64,000 bases of DNA from DASUPK01 sp963744105 (lineage in GTDB: Bacteria > Actinomycetota > Thermoleophilia > Solirubrobacterales > 70-9). Every line of letters starts with the position of its first letter. Positions within the stretch are counted from its first letter, which is position 1. The notes under the pieces were generated by a model. It did no database searches, was not told where the DNA came from, and saw only the letters and a list, made by a program, of their open reading frames with translations. Of the stretch, positions 16,361-24,649 are shown one piece after another. The position numbers were made by a program, and so were the translations under genes. Where the stretch lies: the NCBI GenBank assembly GCA_963744105.1, contig CAVUSJ010000004.1, positions 186,001 to 250,000 on the forward strand, given 5' to 3'.

Positions 16361-16816
16361 CTAGCGGAGGACCCGCAGGCCCTCGTGTTTGCGCTCGGCC
16401 TGCCGGCGCCGTGAGGCCCAGAGCCCGATCAGCGCGACGAGGACGAGCAGCGAGAACGGCTTCAGGACGAGACTGACCCCTGCGATCACCACGGCGGCCA
16501 GCACGACGATCGCCGTCACGCCACCCGCTGCCTGGGGCTGGGGCTGCGCACCGAGGCCGCTCTGCTGTCGCCGCGTGGCGCCGGAGACGACGTCGCGGGT
16601 GACGATCGCGGCCAGGCCCGCGCCGATCAGGCCCACGGGTAACGCGGGCCAGATGGCCTCGTCGGCCCCATTGAGAGCGGCCCCTGCGGCGATCACGCCG
16701 AGGGGCGCGGCGCCGGCCACCGCGCCCCAGGCGGGCATGATCGGCGGGACGACGACCCCGATGATCAGTCCGACGGCGATGGCCAGGCCCAGTGCCTGGC
16801 AGATGGCGAGGAACAT
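16361..16816 (-). CDS. Small hypothetical membrane protein
   Basis: A 151-residue protein with about five hydrophobic segments (roughly 5-28, 30-50, 58-75, 98-118 and 120-135) and a basic tail RRRQAERKHEGLRVLR. The Gly/Ala-rich helices could fit a DUF4126-like protein, but I cannot confirm that. It is encoded in the same direction as the phosphodiesterase, 32 bases upstream of it. It faces the divergent aminotransferase gene across ~70 bases. Confidence 0.7.
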   Translation of the reverse strand: MFLAICQALGLAIAVGLIIGVVVPPIMPAWGAVAGAAPLGVIAAGAALNGADEAIWPALPVGLIGAGLAAIVTRDVVSGATRRQQSGLGAQPQPQAAGGVTAIVVLAAVVIAGVSLVLKPFSLLVLVALIGLWASRRRQAERKHEGLRVLR

Positions 16817-16888
16817 GTCGCGCCGCAGGCTACCGACCGGATCCTCAATCTCACTTATGGGCTCATCGTTCCTTCACACTGTCCCGCG

Positions 16889-18271
16889 ATGACCGATCCG
16901 TCAGAGCAACAGGACCCGAAGGGCCCGAACCAGGCGCCGCGGCGGCGGCGAGCGCACACCACCTCGCGGGACCTCGAGCGTTATGCGGGCCTCTTCGCCC
17001 GGCGCACCCAGGTGATGCGCTCCTCGGCGATGCGCGACCTGATGGCGATCACCGCCCGGCCCGAGGTGATCTCGCTCGCCGGCGGCCTGCCCGATACCTC
17101 GACCTTCCCGTCCGACAGCTTCGCGGCTCAGATGACGCGAATCGCGCACGAGTCCTCGGCCGAGGCCCTCCAGTACGGGCCGACCGAGGGATTCGAGGAG
17201 ACCAAGGCCTGCATCCTCGAGGTGATGGGCGCCGAGGGCATGGCCCCGGACCCGGACGACCTGATCGTCACGACGGGGGGCCAGCAGGCGATCGACCTGA
17301 TCGCCAAGACCCTGGTCAACCCGGGCGACCCGGTGATCTGCGAGGCACCCACGTACCCGGGCGCCGTCCCGACGTTCTGCAGCTACGAGGCCGACGTCCA
17401 CCAGGTGAGCACCGACGAAGAGGGGATGCGAGTCGACGAGCTCGAGGAGCTGCTCACGGCGCTGTCGGTGGCGGGCCGCCGTCCGAAGTTCATCTACTCG
17501 GTGCCGACCTTCCAGAACCCGGCCGGTGTGACCCTGTCGGAGGAGCGGCGCCGGCGGCTCGTCGAGTTGGCACGCGAGCACGAGGTGCTGATCGTCGAGG
17601 ACAACCCCTACGGCCTGCTCCGCTTCGAGGGCGATCCGGAGCCGACGCTCTACAGCCTCGATGGCGGCGACTACGTTCTCTACCTCGGCACCCTCTCGAA
17701 GATCCTCTCGCCCGGAATCCGGATCGGATGGGTGGCGGCCCCGCCGCCGGTTCTGGAGAAGATCGCGTTGGGGAAGCAGGCGGCCGACCTCTGCACCTCC
17801 ACCTTGAGCCAGTACTTCGTCCGCGAGTACTTCGGGGAGGGCCGCTGGCGGGAATACATCGATGACCTGGTGGAGATCTATCGCGATCGCCGCGACGCAA
17901 TGCTCGACGCGCTCCAGCGCCACTTCCCCGAGCAGGCTGAGTGGACCCGGCCCGAGGGTGGGCTCTTCCTCTGGGCGACCCTGCCCGACTACATCGACAC
18001 CACCGATCTGCTTGCGAAAGCCTTGCGCGAGAACGTCGCCTTCGTTCCGGGGCGAGCCGCCTACGTCGACGGCCGCGGCGGCTCCTCTATGCGGCTCAAC
18101 TTCTCCGCCTCCCATGAGGACGAGCTGCGCGAGGGCATCCGCCGGATCGGTGCGGTGATCGGCGAGCAGGTCGCCCTGTACGAGTCGATCACCGGAGAGC
18201 ACCGGACCGTTCCCACGGCGGAGGAGGACGACGAGGGGGGCGGCGAGGTCGTGCCCATGCCGAGGCGATGA
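16889..18271 (+). CDS. PLP-dependent aminotransferase class I/II (LysN/2-aminoadipate type)
   Basis: A fold-type I aminotransferase of 460 residues. It has ISLAGGLPDTSTFP near residue 65, the QYGPTEGFEETK region, the cofactor Asn/Asp sites PTFQNPAGVTLSEERR and VEDNPYGLLRF, the PLP lysine in YLGTLSKILSPGIRIGW, and the carboxylate Arg in SMRLNFS. It resembles 2-aminoadipate/aromatic transaminases without the GntR N-domain. Its stop overlaps the ddl start (ATGA), so it is co-translated with a D-Ala-D-Ala ligase. Whether it feeds amino acids to the wall is unknown. Confidence 0.9.
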   Translation: MTDPSEQQDPKGPNQAPRRRRAHTTSRDLERYAGLFARRTQVMRSSAMRDLMAITARPEVISLAGGLPDTSTFPSDSFAAQMTRIAHESSAEALQYGPTEGFEETKACILEVMGAEGMAPDPDDLIVTTGGQQAIDLIAKTLVNPGDPVICEAPTYPGAVPTFCSYEADVHQVSTDEEGMRVDELEELLTALSVAGRRPKFIYSVPTFQNPAGVTLSEERRRRLVELAREHEVLIVEDNPYGLLRFEGDPEPTLYSLDGGDYVLYLGTLSKILSPGIRIGWVAAPPPVLEKIALGKQAADLCTSTLSQYFVREYFGEGRWREYIDDLVEIYRDRRDAMLDALQRHFPEQAEWTRPEGGLFLWATLPDYIDTTDLLAKALRENVAFVPGRAAYVDGRGGSSMRLNFSASHEDELREGIRRIGAVIGEQVALYESITGEHRTVPTAEEDDEGGGEVVPMPRR

Positions 18272-19218
18272 AGGTCTGCGTCCTCAAGGGCGGCAGCTCC
18301 CTGGAGCGCGGCGTCTCGCTGCGCTCGGCTGCGCGGGTCGAGGACGCCGTCGTGGCGCTCGGCCACGAGGCCGTCGGAATCGACGTCGGAGCCGAGCTGG
18401 TGAGCCGGCTGCGCGAGGAGCGGCCGGACGTCGTCTTCATCGCCCTGCACGGGCCCGGCGGCGAGGACGGGACCGTCCAGGAGCTGCTCGAGATCCTGGA
18501 CCTCCCCTACACCGGCCCGGGCGTGGCCGCCTGCGCACTCTGCATGGACAAGGTCGCCGCCAAGCACGAGATGCGGGCGGCGGGAATCCCAACGCCCGAC
18601 TGGGCGGCCTTCAACGCCACGGCCTTCCGCGAGCTCGGCGCCGCCGACACCCTCGATGAGATCGAGGAGCGGCTGGGCTTCCCGCTGGTGGTCAAGCCGG
18701 CGAGCCAGGGCTCCTCGCTCGGCGTCGAGTTCGCGTCCTCGCGCGACGAGGTCCCCGAGGCCCTGGTCGCGGCCTTCAGCTACGACGACCGTGTGCTGCT
18801 CGAGCGCTACGTGAAGGGACGTGAGCTCGCGGTCAGCGTGCTCGACTCCGAGCCGCTGCCGGTGGTCGAGGCGATCCCCCGTGAGGAGGACTTCTTCAAC
18901 TTCGAGGCGCGCTACGAGATCGGTCGCACCGAGTACGTCTGCCCGGCCGATCTGGGGGACGCCGAGACCCAGCGGGTCCAGGAGCTCGCCAAGCGGACCT
19001 ACGAGACGCTCGGCTGCAGCGGCTTCGCGCGCGTGGACCTGATGCTGGGCGGCGACGGCCCGGAGGTCCTCGAGGTCAACGCGATCCCCGGCCTCACCGA
19101 CACCAGCCTCTTCCCGATGGCCGCCGAGGCCGCCGGGCTGGACTTCACGCAGCTGGTGGAGCGGATCCTGGCCTCGGCCAGGGAGCGGCGGGGGTCCGAG
19201 GCGACGCTCCCGGCCTAG
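18268..19218 (+). CDS. ddl: D-alanine--D-alanine ligase (first copy)
   Basis: ATP-grasp ligase for the peptidoglycan dipeptide. In 316 residues it shows LKGGSSLERGVSLRS (a variant of the usual EHEVS/EREVS), ALHGPGGEDGTVQ, the cap MDKVAAK, LVVKPASQGSSLGV, and the omega-loop FNFEARYEIGRTEYVCPA with the conserved Tyr pair of true Ddl. Metal ligands are in EVNAIPGLTDTS. The Tyr favours D-Ala over D-Lac. It overlaps the aminotransferase gene. A second ligase is at 47565-48530 and differs clearly in sequence. Confidence 0.93.
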   Translation: MKVCVLKGGSSLERGVSLRSAARVEDAVVALGHEAVGIDVGAELVSRLREERPDVVFIALHGPGGEDGTVQELLEILDLPYTGPGVAACALCMDKVAAKHEMRAAGIPTPDWAAFNATAFRELGAADTLDEIEERLGFPLVVKPASQGSSLGVEFASSRDEVPEALVAAFSYDDRVLLERYVKGRELAVSVLDSEPLPVVEAIPREEDFFNFEARYEIGRTEYVCPADLGDAETQRVQELAKRTYETLGCSGFARVDLMLGGDGPEVLEVNAIPGLTDTSLFPMAAEAAGLDFTQLVERILASARERRGSEATLPA

Positions 19219-19224
19219 CCGAAC

Positions 19225-19722
19225 CTAGATTTCGCCGCCCTCGGCGAAGTCCTCGGGCGTGACGTTGTCGAGGAAGTCCTTGAACTTCTCGACGACCTGC
19301 TCCTGGTCCTCGACCTCCTCGCCCTCGAACTCGATCGCGGACTCCTCGATCACCTCATCGGCCGCAAAGATCGGCGCCGAGGTGCGGACCGCGAGGGCGA
19401 GCGCGTCGGAGGGCCGGGAGTCGATCTCCATCTCCGAGCCGTTCATCGAGATCGTGATCGACGCGAAGAAGGTGTTGTCCCGCAGCTCGGTGACCGAGAC
19501 CTTCTCGCACTTGGCCTCCATCTGATCGAGAACGTCCGAGAGGAGGTCGTGCGTCATGGGCCGCGGCGTCGAGGCCCCCTGGAGCTTCATCAGGATCGCC
19601 GCCGCCTCCGGGTGACCGATCCAGATCGGCAGGAACTTGTTGCCATCCACGGTCTTCAGCAACACGATCGGCTGCTTGCCGACCATGTCGAAACTGACTC
19701 CGTAGATGGTCATTCTCTGCAC
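19225..19722 (-). CDS. Bifunctional nuclease domain protein (DUF151)
   Basis: A 165-residue member of the DUF151/bifunctional nuclease family. It has LPIWIGHPEAAAIL, RPMTHDLLSDVL and SRPSDALALAVRT in the expected order, and an acidic C-terminal tail. I choose GTG 19722 (MQRMTIYGVSF) because GAGGAG lies six bases upstream; ATG 19713 is the alternative. The frame is open upstream to 19791 without family similarity. Its stop is six bases from the convergent ddl stop. Confidence 0.9.
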   Translation of the reverse strand: MQRMTIYGVSFDMVGKQPIVLLKTVDGNKFLPIWIGHPEAAAILMKLQGASTPRPMTHDLLSDVLDQMEAKCEKVSVTELRDNTFFASITISMNGSEMEIDSRPSDALALAVRTSAPIFAADEVIEESAIEFEGEEVEDQEQVVEKFKDFLDNVTPEDFAEGGEI

Positions 19723-19786
19723 GCAGGTCTCCTCAGGCGTCGAGCACGAAGTATAGGAGCGGCCCGAAGGCCTCCTCGGGGCGTGG

Positions 19787-19792
19787 GACAAT
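19787..19792 (+). promoter_or_regulatory. -10-like GACAAT for a possibly leaderless mRNA
   Basis: GACAAT is followed by seven bases and then the ATG of the SRPBCC gene at 19800, with no Shine-Dalgarno between. The same arrangement occurs at 62050-62055. Confidence 0.35.
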
Positions 19793-19799
19793 CGAGCGG

Positions 19800-20249
19800 A
19801 TGCCGGAGTGCCGCCAACAGGCCTTCATCGACGCCCCCCTCGATGTGGTCTGGGAGCTCGCGTCCGACCCGGACCGCCAGACCGAGTGGTGGCCCGACAC
19901 GATCACGTTCGAGTGCATTGACGGCGACTTCGAGCAGGGCTGCCACATCCGGAACGTCCAGAAGCGGCCGTGGCCGATGTCCGATCTCGAGACCACCCTG
20001 GAGGTCGACCGGATGGTCCCGGGCAAGGAGCTGACCATCCGCTGCATGGACACGGGCACCTACACGCGATCGGTCCTCACCGAGGGGCAGGGCGGCACCT
20101 TCGTCGAGATGGAGGCCGGCAGTGACCCGACGAACCTCAACATCCGCATCCAGTCGGCGATGGCCGGCACCCGGATGTTCCGCCGCTGGGTCGAGCACGC
20201 GCTGGAGGGGATCAGGAGCGCCGCGGAGAGCGAGCGCGCGGCGAGTTGA
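19800..20249 (+). CDS. SRPBCC-fold (polyketide cyclase/START-like) protein
   Basis: A 149-residue single-domain protein. It starts CRQQAFIDAPLDVVWELASDPDR and continues with WWPDTITFE, the usual beta1-helix-beta2 opening of SRPBCC proteins. The end, TRMFRRWVEHALEGIRSAAE, is the long closing helix. These proteins bind hydrophobic ligands; no substrate can be inferred. It is followed one base later by a tRNA on the other strand, so that spacer cannot hold a terminator. Confidence 0.85.
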   Translation: MPECRQQAFIDAPLDVVWELASDPDRQTEWWPDTITFECIDGDFEQGCHIRNVQKRPWPMSDLETTLEVDRMVPGKELTIRCMDTGTYTRSVLTEGQGGTFVEMEAGSDPTNLNIRIQSAMAGTRMFRRWVEHALEGIRSAAESERAAS

Positions 20250-20250
20250 G

Positions 20251-20324
20251 TGGGCGATCCTGGACTCGAACCAGGGACCTCGTCCTTATCAGAGACGCGC
20301 TCTAACCAACTGAGCTAATCGCCC
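20251..20324 (-). tRNA. tRNA-Ile (anticodon GAT)
   Basis: On the minus strand the 74-base gene folds into a full cloverleaf. The acceptor stem GGGCGAT pairs with ATCGCCC with discriminator A at 20251. The D arm contains AGCTCAGTTGGTTAGAGC, the anticodon is GAT at 20290-20288 in the loop CTGATAA, and the T arm contains GGTTCGAGTCC. CCA is not encoded. It lies upstream of parB in the same orientation and just beyond the convergent SRPBCC gene. Confidence 0.97.
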
Positions 20325-20337
20325 GCGGTCGCGCAGT

Positions 20338-21198
20338 TTAGCTCTGCTTCCGAAGCCGGCGGGCGAGGGATTCCAACTCGGCGAGATCGTCGAAGTGGAG
20401 CTCGGCCTTGACGCCCTGTCCGGCCTTTCGCACCTTGACGTCCTGGCCGAGTGCCGCGCCGAGCGTGTCCTCAGCGTCCGACATCGCGGCCCGCTCCTCC
20501 GTGGAGATTCGGCCCCCCGAGCTCGTCTTCTTCCGCCGCGGGCCCTGGCCGACGTGACGCTCGGTCTCGCGGACAGACCAGCCCTCCGAGGCGGCCTGCT
20601 TGGCGAGCCGAGTGCGCTTCTCCTGATCGGAGACCTGGAGGATCGCGCGGCCGTGGCCCTCGGAGAGCTCCTGGCGCTCGAGGAGGGAGAGGACCGGGTC
20701 GGGGAGGTCGAGCAGCCGGATCAGGTTGGAGATCGCGGCTCGGCTGCGGCCGACGCGGCGGGCGAGCTCCTCCTTCGAGATGCCGAGGTCGTCGACCAAG
20801 GAGGCGCAGGCCCTCGCCTCCTCGACCGGATTGAGATCCTCCCGGACCATGTTCTCGATCAGTGCGGCCTGCAGGCGCTCGTCCTCCGGCGAGGTCCTGA
20901 CGACGGCCGGGACGCGGTCGATGCCCGCCTTCTGGGCGGCCCGCCAGCGTCTCTCGCCGGCGACGAGCTCATAGCGGCCGTCATCGAGCGGGCGGACGAT
21001 CAGCGGCTGCAGCAGCCCGACCGAGCCGATCGATCCCGCCAGGGCGTCGAGCGCGGTCACGTCGAACTTGGCGCGCGGCTGGTCTGGGTTCGGCTCGATC
21101 TGGGTGACGTCGAGCTCGCGCAGCTCGGGTCCGCCCTCGGAGCTCTCCGGCAGGATCGCGGCCAGGCCCCTCCCCATCCCGCGCTTCCGCTCAGCCAT
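20338..21198 (-). CDS. parB: Chromosome partitioning protein ParB
   Basis: CTP-dependent clamp that loads at parS and organises origins for segregation. From ATG 21198 it has 286 residues. It starts GMGRGLAAILPE, then has PNPDQPRAKFD, the CTP-binding box GERRWRAAQKAG, the ENMVREDLNPVEEARA element and a helix-turn-helix (LGISKEELARRVGRSRAAISNLIRLL), followed by a dimerisation domain. The ATG overlaps the parA stop by eight bases (21191-21198). Confidence 0.96.
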   Translation of the reverse strand: MAERKRGMGRGLAAILPESSEGGPELRELDVTQIEPNPDQPRAKFDVTALDALAGSIGSVGLLQPLIVRPLDDGRYELVAGERRWRAAQKAGIDRVPAVVRTSPEDERLQAALIENMVREDLNPVEEARACASLVDDLGISKEELARRVGRSRAAISNLIRLLDLPDPVLSLLERQELSEGHGRAILQVSDQEKRTRLAKQAASEGWSVRETERHVGQGPRRKKTSSGGRISTEERAAMSDAEDTLGAALGQDVKVRKAGQGVKAELHFDDLAELESLARRLRKQS

Positions 21199-21961
21199 CG
21201 ACCGCTCCGAGGGCGAGGACCTCGTCGGCGAGGGCACGGTAGGCGCGCGAGCCGGTTGACTTCGGATCGTGCTCGGAGACCGGGATGCCGTAGCTGGGCG
21301 CCTCGGCCACCCGGACGCTGCGCGGCACGACCGTCTTGAAGACCCTGGCCGGCAGGTGCTCGCGCAGCTCCCGCTCGACGTCCTGTGAGAGGCGGGTGCG
21401 GTCGTCGTGCATCGTGATCAGCACCCCCGCGATCTCCAGATCGGGGTTGAGCTCGCGACGGACCAGCTTGAGGGTGTCGAGGAACTGGACCAGGCCCTCG
21501 AGCGCGAGGTACTCGGCCTGGACCGGGACGATCACCTTGTCGGCAGCCACCAAAGCGTTGACCGCCACGGGACCGAGGGACGGCGGGCAGTCGAGCAGCG
21601 TGTAGGCGAACCGCGAGCGAACGGGCCCGAGCCCGTCGCGGAGCCGGGTCTCGTAACCGCTGAAGCGCGGCAGCTCCACGGCGGCCCCCGCCAGATCCAC
21701 ATGGGCGGGAACTATCCACAGGTTGTCCGGCCCCGCCGGCCGGGCGGCCTCCGCAACCGAGACCTCGCCGCTGAGGCAGTCGTATGAGGAGGGCGAGGAG
21801 TCCTTGGGCAGCCCGAGCGCGACCGTCGCGTTGCACTGGGCGTCGAGATCGACGATCAGGGTCTGCTGTCCGTCGCTCGCCACGCAGGCGCCCATGTTCA
21901 CCGCGGTCGTCGTCTTGCCGACGCCGCCCTTCTGGTTCGCGATTGCGTAGACGGTTCCCAT
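21191..21961 (-). CDS. parA: Chromosome partitioning ATPase ParA (Soj)
   Basis: Walker-type ATPase that moves ParB-parS complexes over the nucleoid. The 256 residues start YAIANQKGGVGKTTTAVN with the deviant Walker A signature Lys, then LIVDLDAQCNATVALG and LLDCPPSLG (Walker B region), ending SRAYRALADEVLALG. It follows rsmG by 14 bases and overlaps parB. Confidence 0.96.
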   Translation of the reverse strand: MGTVYAIANQKGGVGKTTTAVNMGACVASDGQQTLIVDLDAQCNATVALGLPKDSSPSSYDCLSGEVSVAEAARPAGPDNLWIVPAHVDLAGAAVELPRFSGYETRLRDGLGPVRSRFAYTLLDCPPSLGPVAVNALVAADKVIVPVQAEYLALEGLVQFLDTLKLVRRELNPDLEIAGVLITMHDDRTRLSQDVERELREHLPARVFKTVVPRSVRVAEAPSYGIPVSEHDPKSTGSRAYRALADEVLALGAVDG

Positions 21962-21975
21962 TCGAATAGTTCGGG

Positions 21976-22653
21976 TCAGTGCCGTTCGGTCCCGAACGGG
22001 CGCTTCGCCGCCATCCCGGGCCGGCGGGGCAATCCGTTCGGAGTCGGTCCATTCTTGCGGAGGAGGTGGATGTGTCTGTCGCGGCTGCGCGGATAAGGCC
22101 GCACGCTCCGGACCTCGGCGGGCTCCATGGCGAGCCGCTCCCCCGCCCGGGCGAGCTCAGACTCCTCGGACTCCGATCGCGCCCCCTTCCAGGCGACCAG
22201 CACCCCGCCCTCGCGAAGCAGCGGCGACGCGAGCTCCGCCAGGGTTGCGAGGGAGCCGACGGCGCGCGCGGTCACCGCGTCGTAGGCCTCCCGGCCCTCG
22301 CCGGCGGCCCAGTCCTCGGAGCGCTCGCAGACCACCGTCGCGTTCCCGGCGCCCATCCGGTCGGCGGCCTCGCGGAGAAACTCACACTTGCGGCCGACCG
22401 ACTCGATCAGGTCCACGCGGGCCCCGGGCAGGCAGGCGGCCAGCACGAGCCCGGGCAGGCCAGCCCCGCTGCCGAGGTCGGCGATGCGGTCGGCGGCGGC
22501 GAGCTCCCGTACCTCGAGTCCGCTGAGCGAGTCCTCGACGTGGACGTCACGGGCGCGCCCGACCGTCGACGCGGCGACCGGCGCGCGCGGGTCCGCCAAT
22601 AGCTCCAGCAGTGCCTCGAGCGCCGGCTCCGCCTCGGTTGGCGCTGGACTCAA
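21976..22653 (-). CDS. rsmG: 16S rRNA (guanine527-N7)-methyltransferase RsmG
   Basis: SAM-dependent methyltransferase acting on the 530 loop of 16S rRNA. The 225 residues include HVEDSLSGLEV, the SAM motif ADLGSGAGLPGLVLA, ESVGRKCEFLREA, and the catalytic-region TARAVGSLATLAELA. The C-terminus RRPGMAAKRPFG matches the usual RsmG end. It starts with TTG overlapping the jag stop (TTGA). The order jag-rsmG-parA-parB is the conserved actinobacterial one. Confidence 0.95.
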   Translation of the reverse strand: MSPAPTEAEPALEALLELLADPRAPVAASTVGRARDVHVEDSLSGLEVRELAAADRIADLGSGAGLPGLVLAACLPGARVDLIESVGRKCEFLREAADRMGAGNATVVCERSEDWAAGEGREAYDAVTARAVGSLATLAELASPLLREGGVLVAWKGARSESEESELARAGERLAMEPAEVRSVRPYPRSRDRHIHLLRKNGPTPNGLPRRPGMAAKRPFGTERH

Positions 22654-23144
22654 TCGGAGACGAGGGGCGCGATGACCACGTAACGGTTGGGCTCGTCGCC
22701 CTCGCTGTAGGTCTCGATCTCGGTCCGGTCGCGCAGGTGCTCGTGCACGACGCGGCGCTCGGTCGATCCCATCGGGTCCATCTCGACCGCCTGTCCGTGG
22801 GCGAGCGCGTCCTCGGCGGCCATGTCGGCGCGCCGCCGCAGCGATTCCCCCTGTCGCCGCCGGTAGCCGGCGGCGTCGACGGTCACGCGCTTGCGGTCCT
22901 GCCGTCCGCGAAAGGCGGCCTGGTAGGAGAGCAGCTGGATGGCGTCAATGGTCTGCCCATGGCGCCCGATGAGCAGCCCGACGTCTTCCCCCTCGATGTC
23001 GGCATGGATCTCCTCGTCCCCTTCCTCGACCGCCACGGAGGCCTCGAGCCCGAGCTCCTCGAGAATCCGCTCAAGGAGAACCCGAACCCGCTCCGCGGGC
23101 TGCTCGGGAAGGACGGAACCCCCGTCTGCTCCTCCATCTGCCAC
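22650..23144 (-). CDS. jag: KH/R3H RNA-binding protein Jag (KhpB)
   Basis: RNA-binding protein usually encoded after yidC. The 164-residue protein has an N-terminal helical part, a KH domain with DIEGEDVGLLIGRHGQTIDAIQLL (GxxG loop GRHG), and an R3H domain ending PMGSTERRVVHEHLRDRTEIETYSEG with the Arg-x3-His motif. It starts with GTG 23144. It lacks the long Jag-N domain of Firmicutes, as is common in actinobacteria. Confidence 0.94.
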   Translation of the reverse strand: MADGGADGGSVLPEQPAERVRVLLERILEELGLEASVAVEEGDEEIHADIEGEDVGLLIGRHGQTIDAIQLLSYQAAFRGRQDRKRVTVDAAGYRRRQGESLRRRADMAAEDALAHGQAVEMDPMGSTERRVVHEHLRDRTEIETYSEGDEPNRYVVIAPLVSD

Positions 23145-23192
23145 GCGCGCAGTCTAGTTCCGGCGGCCGCGGCCGCGGCCACCCGTCACTGA

Positions 23193-23933
23193 CTACTTCC
23201 GCCGCTTGCGCTTACGAGGCGGAGGAGGCGGCGGCTTCGAGGACCTGACCTCCTCGGGCGTCGGCACCGCCGGCAGCGGCCAGACGAAGTGGATCACCGT
23301 CTGCTGCATGACCTGCCAGAGCCCGCTGGCGATGAAGTAGACGGCGATTCCGGCGGGCGCGTTGGGGATCAGGAAGACGGTGACCAGCGAGAAGATCCCG
23401 GCCATCAGGTAGCGCTGGGAGGCGCCGCCGGTGGTCGGCGAGGGATTGAAGAAGAGCAGGGCGAAGGTGCCTGCCACGGCGAGAATGACGAGCACGACCG
23501 CCTCGGCGCCGGTCGGGTGGGTGGTCAGGTCCGAGACGAAGAGCCAGCCGGCGTTGCCGACCTCGTCCTTGAAGGTGCTCGAGCGCAGCAGCGCGTAGAG
23601 CGCGATGAAGACCGGGAACTGGAAGACCAGGGGCAGACAGGCCGAAAGCGGGTTGACGCCGTGCTCCTGGAAGAGCGCCATCTGCTCGCGCTGCTGTCGC
23701 TGTTTGTCGTCCTTGTACTTCTCCTGGATCTCCTTGATGTAAGGCTGGAGCGCCTGCATCTCGCGCATCCCGTGCATCGACTTGAGCGTGAAGGGCAGCA
23801 CGACCAGCCGGGAGAGCCAGGTGATCAGGACGATTCCGATCCCCCAGGCGAGGCCGACATCGTTGTGCAGCCACTTGAGGACGTCGTTGAAGAGGTCGAT
23901 CAGCGGCTGGAGGATGTGGGCTTCGAGGAACAT
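23193..23933 (-). CDS. yidC: Membrane protein insertase YidC (Oxa1 type)
   Basis: Inserts membrane proteins with or without SecYEG. In 246 residues it has the five-helix Oxa1 core without the large P1 domain of Gram-negative YidC. A first helix near residues 25-45 carries the conserved hydrophilic-groove Arg (TWLSRLVVLPFTLKS). The cytoplasmic hairpin is ALQPYIKEIQEKYKDDKQRQQ, later helices include LPLVFQFPVFIALYALLR, and the tail is Pro then Lys/Arg-rich (PPPPPPRKRKRRK), consistent with ribosome contact. It follows yidD by twelve bases. Confidence 0.95.
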   Translation of the reverse strand: MFLEAHILQPLIDLFNDVLKWLHNDVGLAWGIGIVLITWLSRLVVLPFTLKSMHGMREMQALQPYIKEIQEKYKDDKQRQQREQMALFQEHGVNPLSACLPLVFQFPVFIALYALLRSSTFKDEVGNAGWLFVSDLTTHPTGAEAVVLVILAVAGTFALLFFNPSPTTGGASQRYLMAGIFSLVTVFLIPNAPAGIAVYFIASGLWQVMQQTVIHFVWPLPAVPTPEEVRSSKPPPPPPRKRKRRK

Positions 23934-23945
23934 GACCGGGGAGTT

Positions 23946-24263
23946 CTACGTCAGATCGGCTCCGTTGGACGCGCCGCCCGCCGGAAGGCCCGGCTTCGCC
24001 GTCCGCTCGGAGCGGGTCGGAGTGTCACGGAAGAGCGTGCGATCGGAGAGCTCGTCGACTCCCCCATGGCTCCAGGGGTTGCAGCGCAGGACGCGCCAGG
24101 CCGCCAGGATGATGCCGCGGATCGGCCCGAGCTCGCGGATCGCCTGAACGGCGTAGCTCGAGCAGGTCGGGTAGTAGCGGCAACGCGGTGCGATCGCCGG
24201 GGAGATCAGGCGCTGATAGAGGCGGATGGGCGCGATCAGCAGGGCGGAGAGCAACCGTTTCAC
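23946..24263 (-). CDS. yidD: Membrane protein insertion efficiency factor YidD
   Basis: Small amphipathic factor that aids YidC. The 105 residues begin with a hydrophobic stretch, IAPIRLYQRLISPAIAP, then CRYYPTCSSYAVQAI with three Cys, and RVLRCNPWSHGGVDEL, all family hallmarks. The ~35-residue tail after that is unconserved. The ATG overlaps the rnpA stop by four bases (ATGA). Confidence 0.95.
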   Translation of the reverse strand: MKRLLSALLIAPIRLYQRLISPAIAPRCRYYPTCSSYAVQAIRELGPIRGIILAAWRVLRCNPWSHGGVDELSDRTLFRDTPTRSERTAKPGLPAGGASNGADLT

Positions 24264-24270
24264 GACAAAC
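24257..24270. promoter_or_regulatory. Degenerate parS-like sequence
   Basis: GTTTCACGACAAAC matches 12 of the 14 central positions of the ParB site GTTTCACGTGAAAC. The two mismatches break the central palindrome. It lies across the rnpA/yidD junction, about 2 kb from the dnaA-dnaN origin. It could be a chance match within the ATGAAACGG start of yidD, so confidence is low. Confidence 0.3.
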
Positions 24271-24647
24271 GCTCCTCGCCGGAGTCGTTGACCAGCTCTG
24301 CGAGGGACGCGCGAAGCCCCTCCTGCCCATCCCGCTCCAGCAGCCCCTCCACGCCGGGCCGGGCGACGATCACGTAATCATGCCCGTCCTCGAGGCCGTC
24401 GGAGAGCTCCCAGAACGCCTCGCGGATCCCCCGCTTCACCTTGTTCCGAGTGACGGCCTTGCCGATCTTCCGGCCCACCGAGAGCCCGAGCCTGGCGCCG
24501 TCGCTCGACTGGTCCTTCCCGGCGTGCGAACGAGTAGAGGACCAGGAAGCGGTTGCCTCGGGAGTTCCCCTCGCGATAGACGCGATCGAAGTCGCCGCTC
24601 CGGGAGAGTCGGCGCCGACGGGCGTCCGGGCGGCCCTTGGAGGCCAA
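24260..24647 (-). pseudogene. rnpA: RNase P protein component RnpA, reading frame broken by +1 shift
   Basis: RnpA is the protein subunit of the tRNA 5'-maturase RNase P. From TTG 24647, two bases after the rpmH stop, one frame gives RRRRLSRSGDFDRVYREG and NRFLVLYSFARR, the normal N-terminal half. The C-terminal half, RLGLSVGRKIGKAVTRNKVKR followed by GHDYVIVARPG, is in the +1 frame. Joining them by skipping one base in the CCGGG run near 24522-24526 gives ~128 residues, a normal length with every motif. The gene spans 388 bases, one more than a multiple of three. As rnpA is essential, a sequencing or assembly error, or a real frameshift event, is likelier than loss. Confidence 0.88.
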
Positions 24648-24649
24648 CG

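Noticed and set aside
21693..21720. DnaA-box-like AGATCCACA and CTATCCACA in parA
   Set aside because: They encode conserved ParA residues, and only one reaches 8 of 9 matches; no cluster or AT-rich tract nearby, unlike the dnaA-dnaN spacer.
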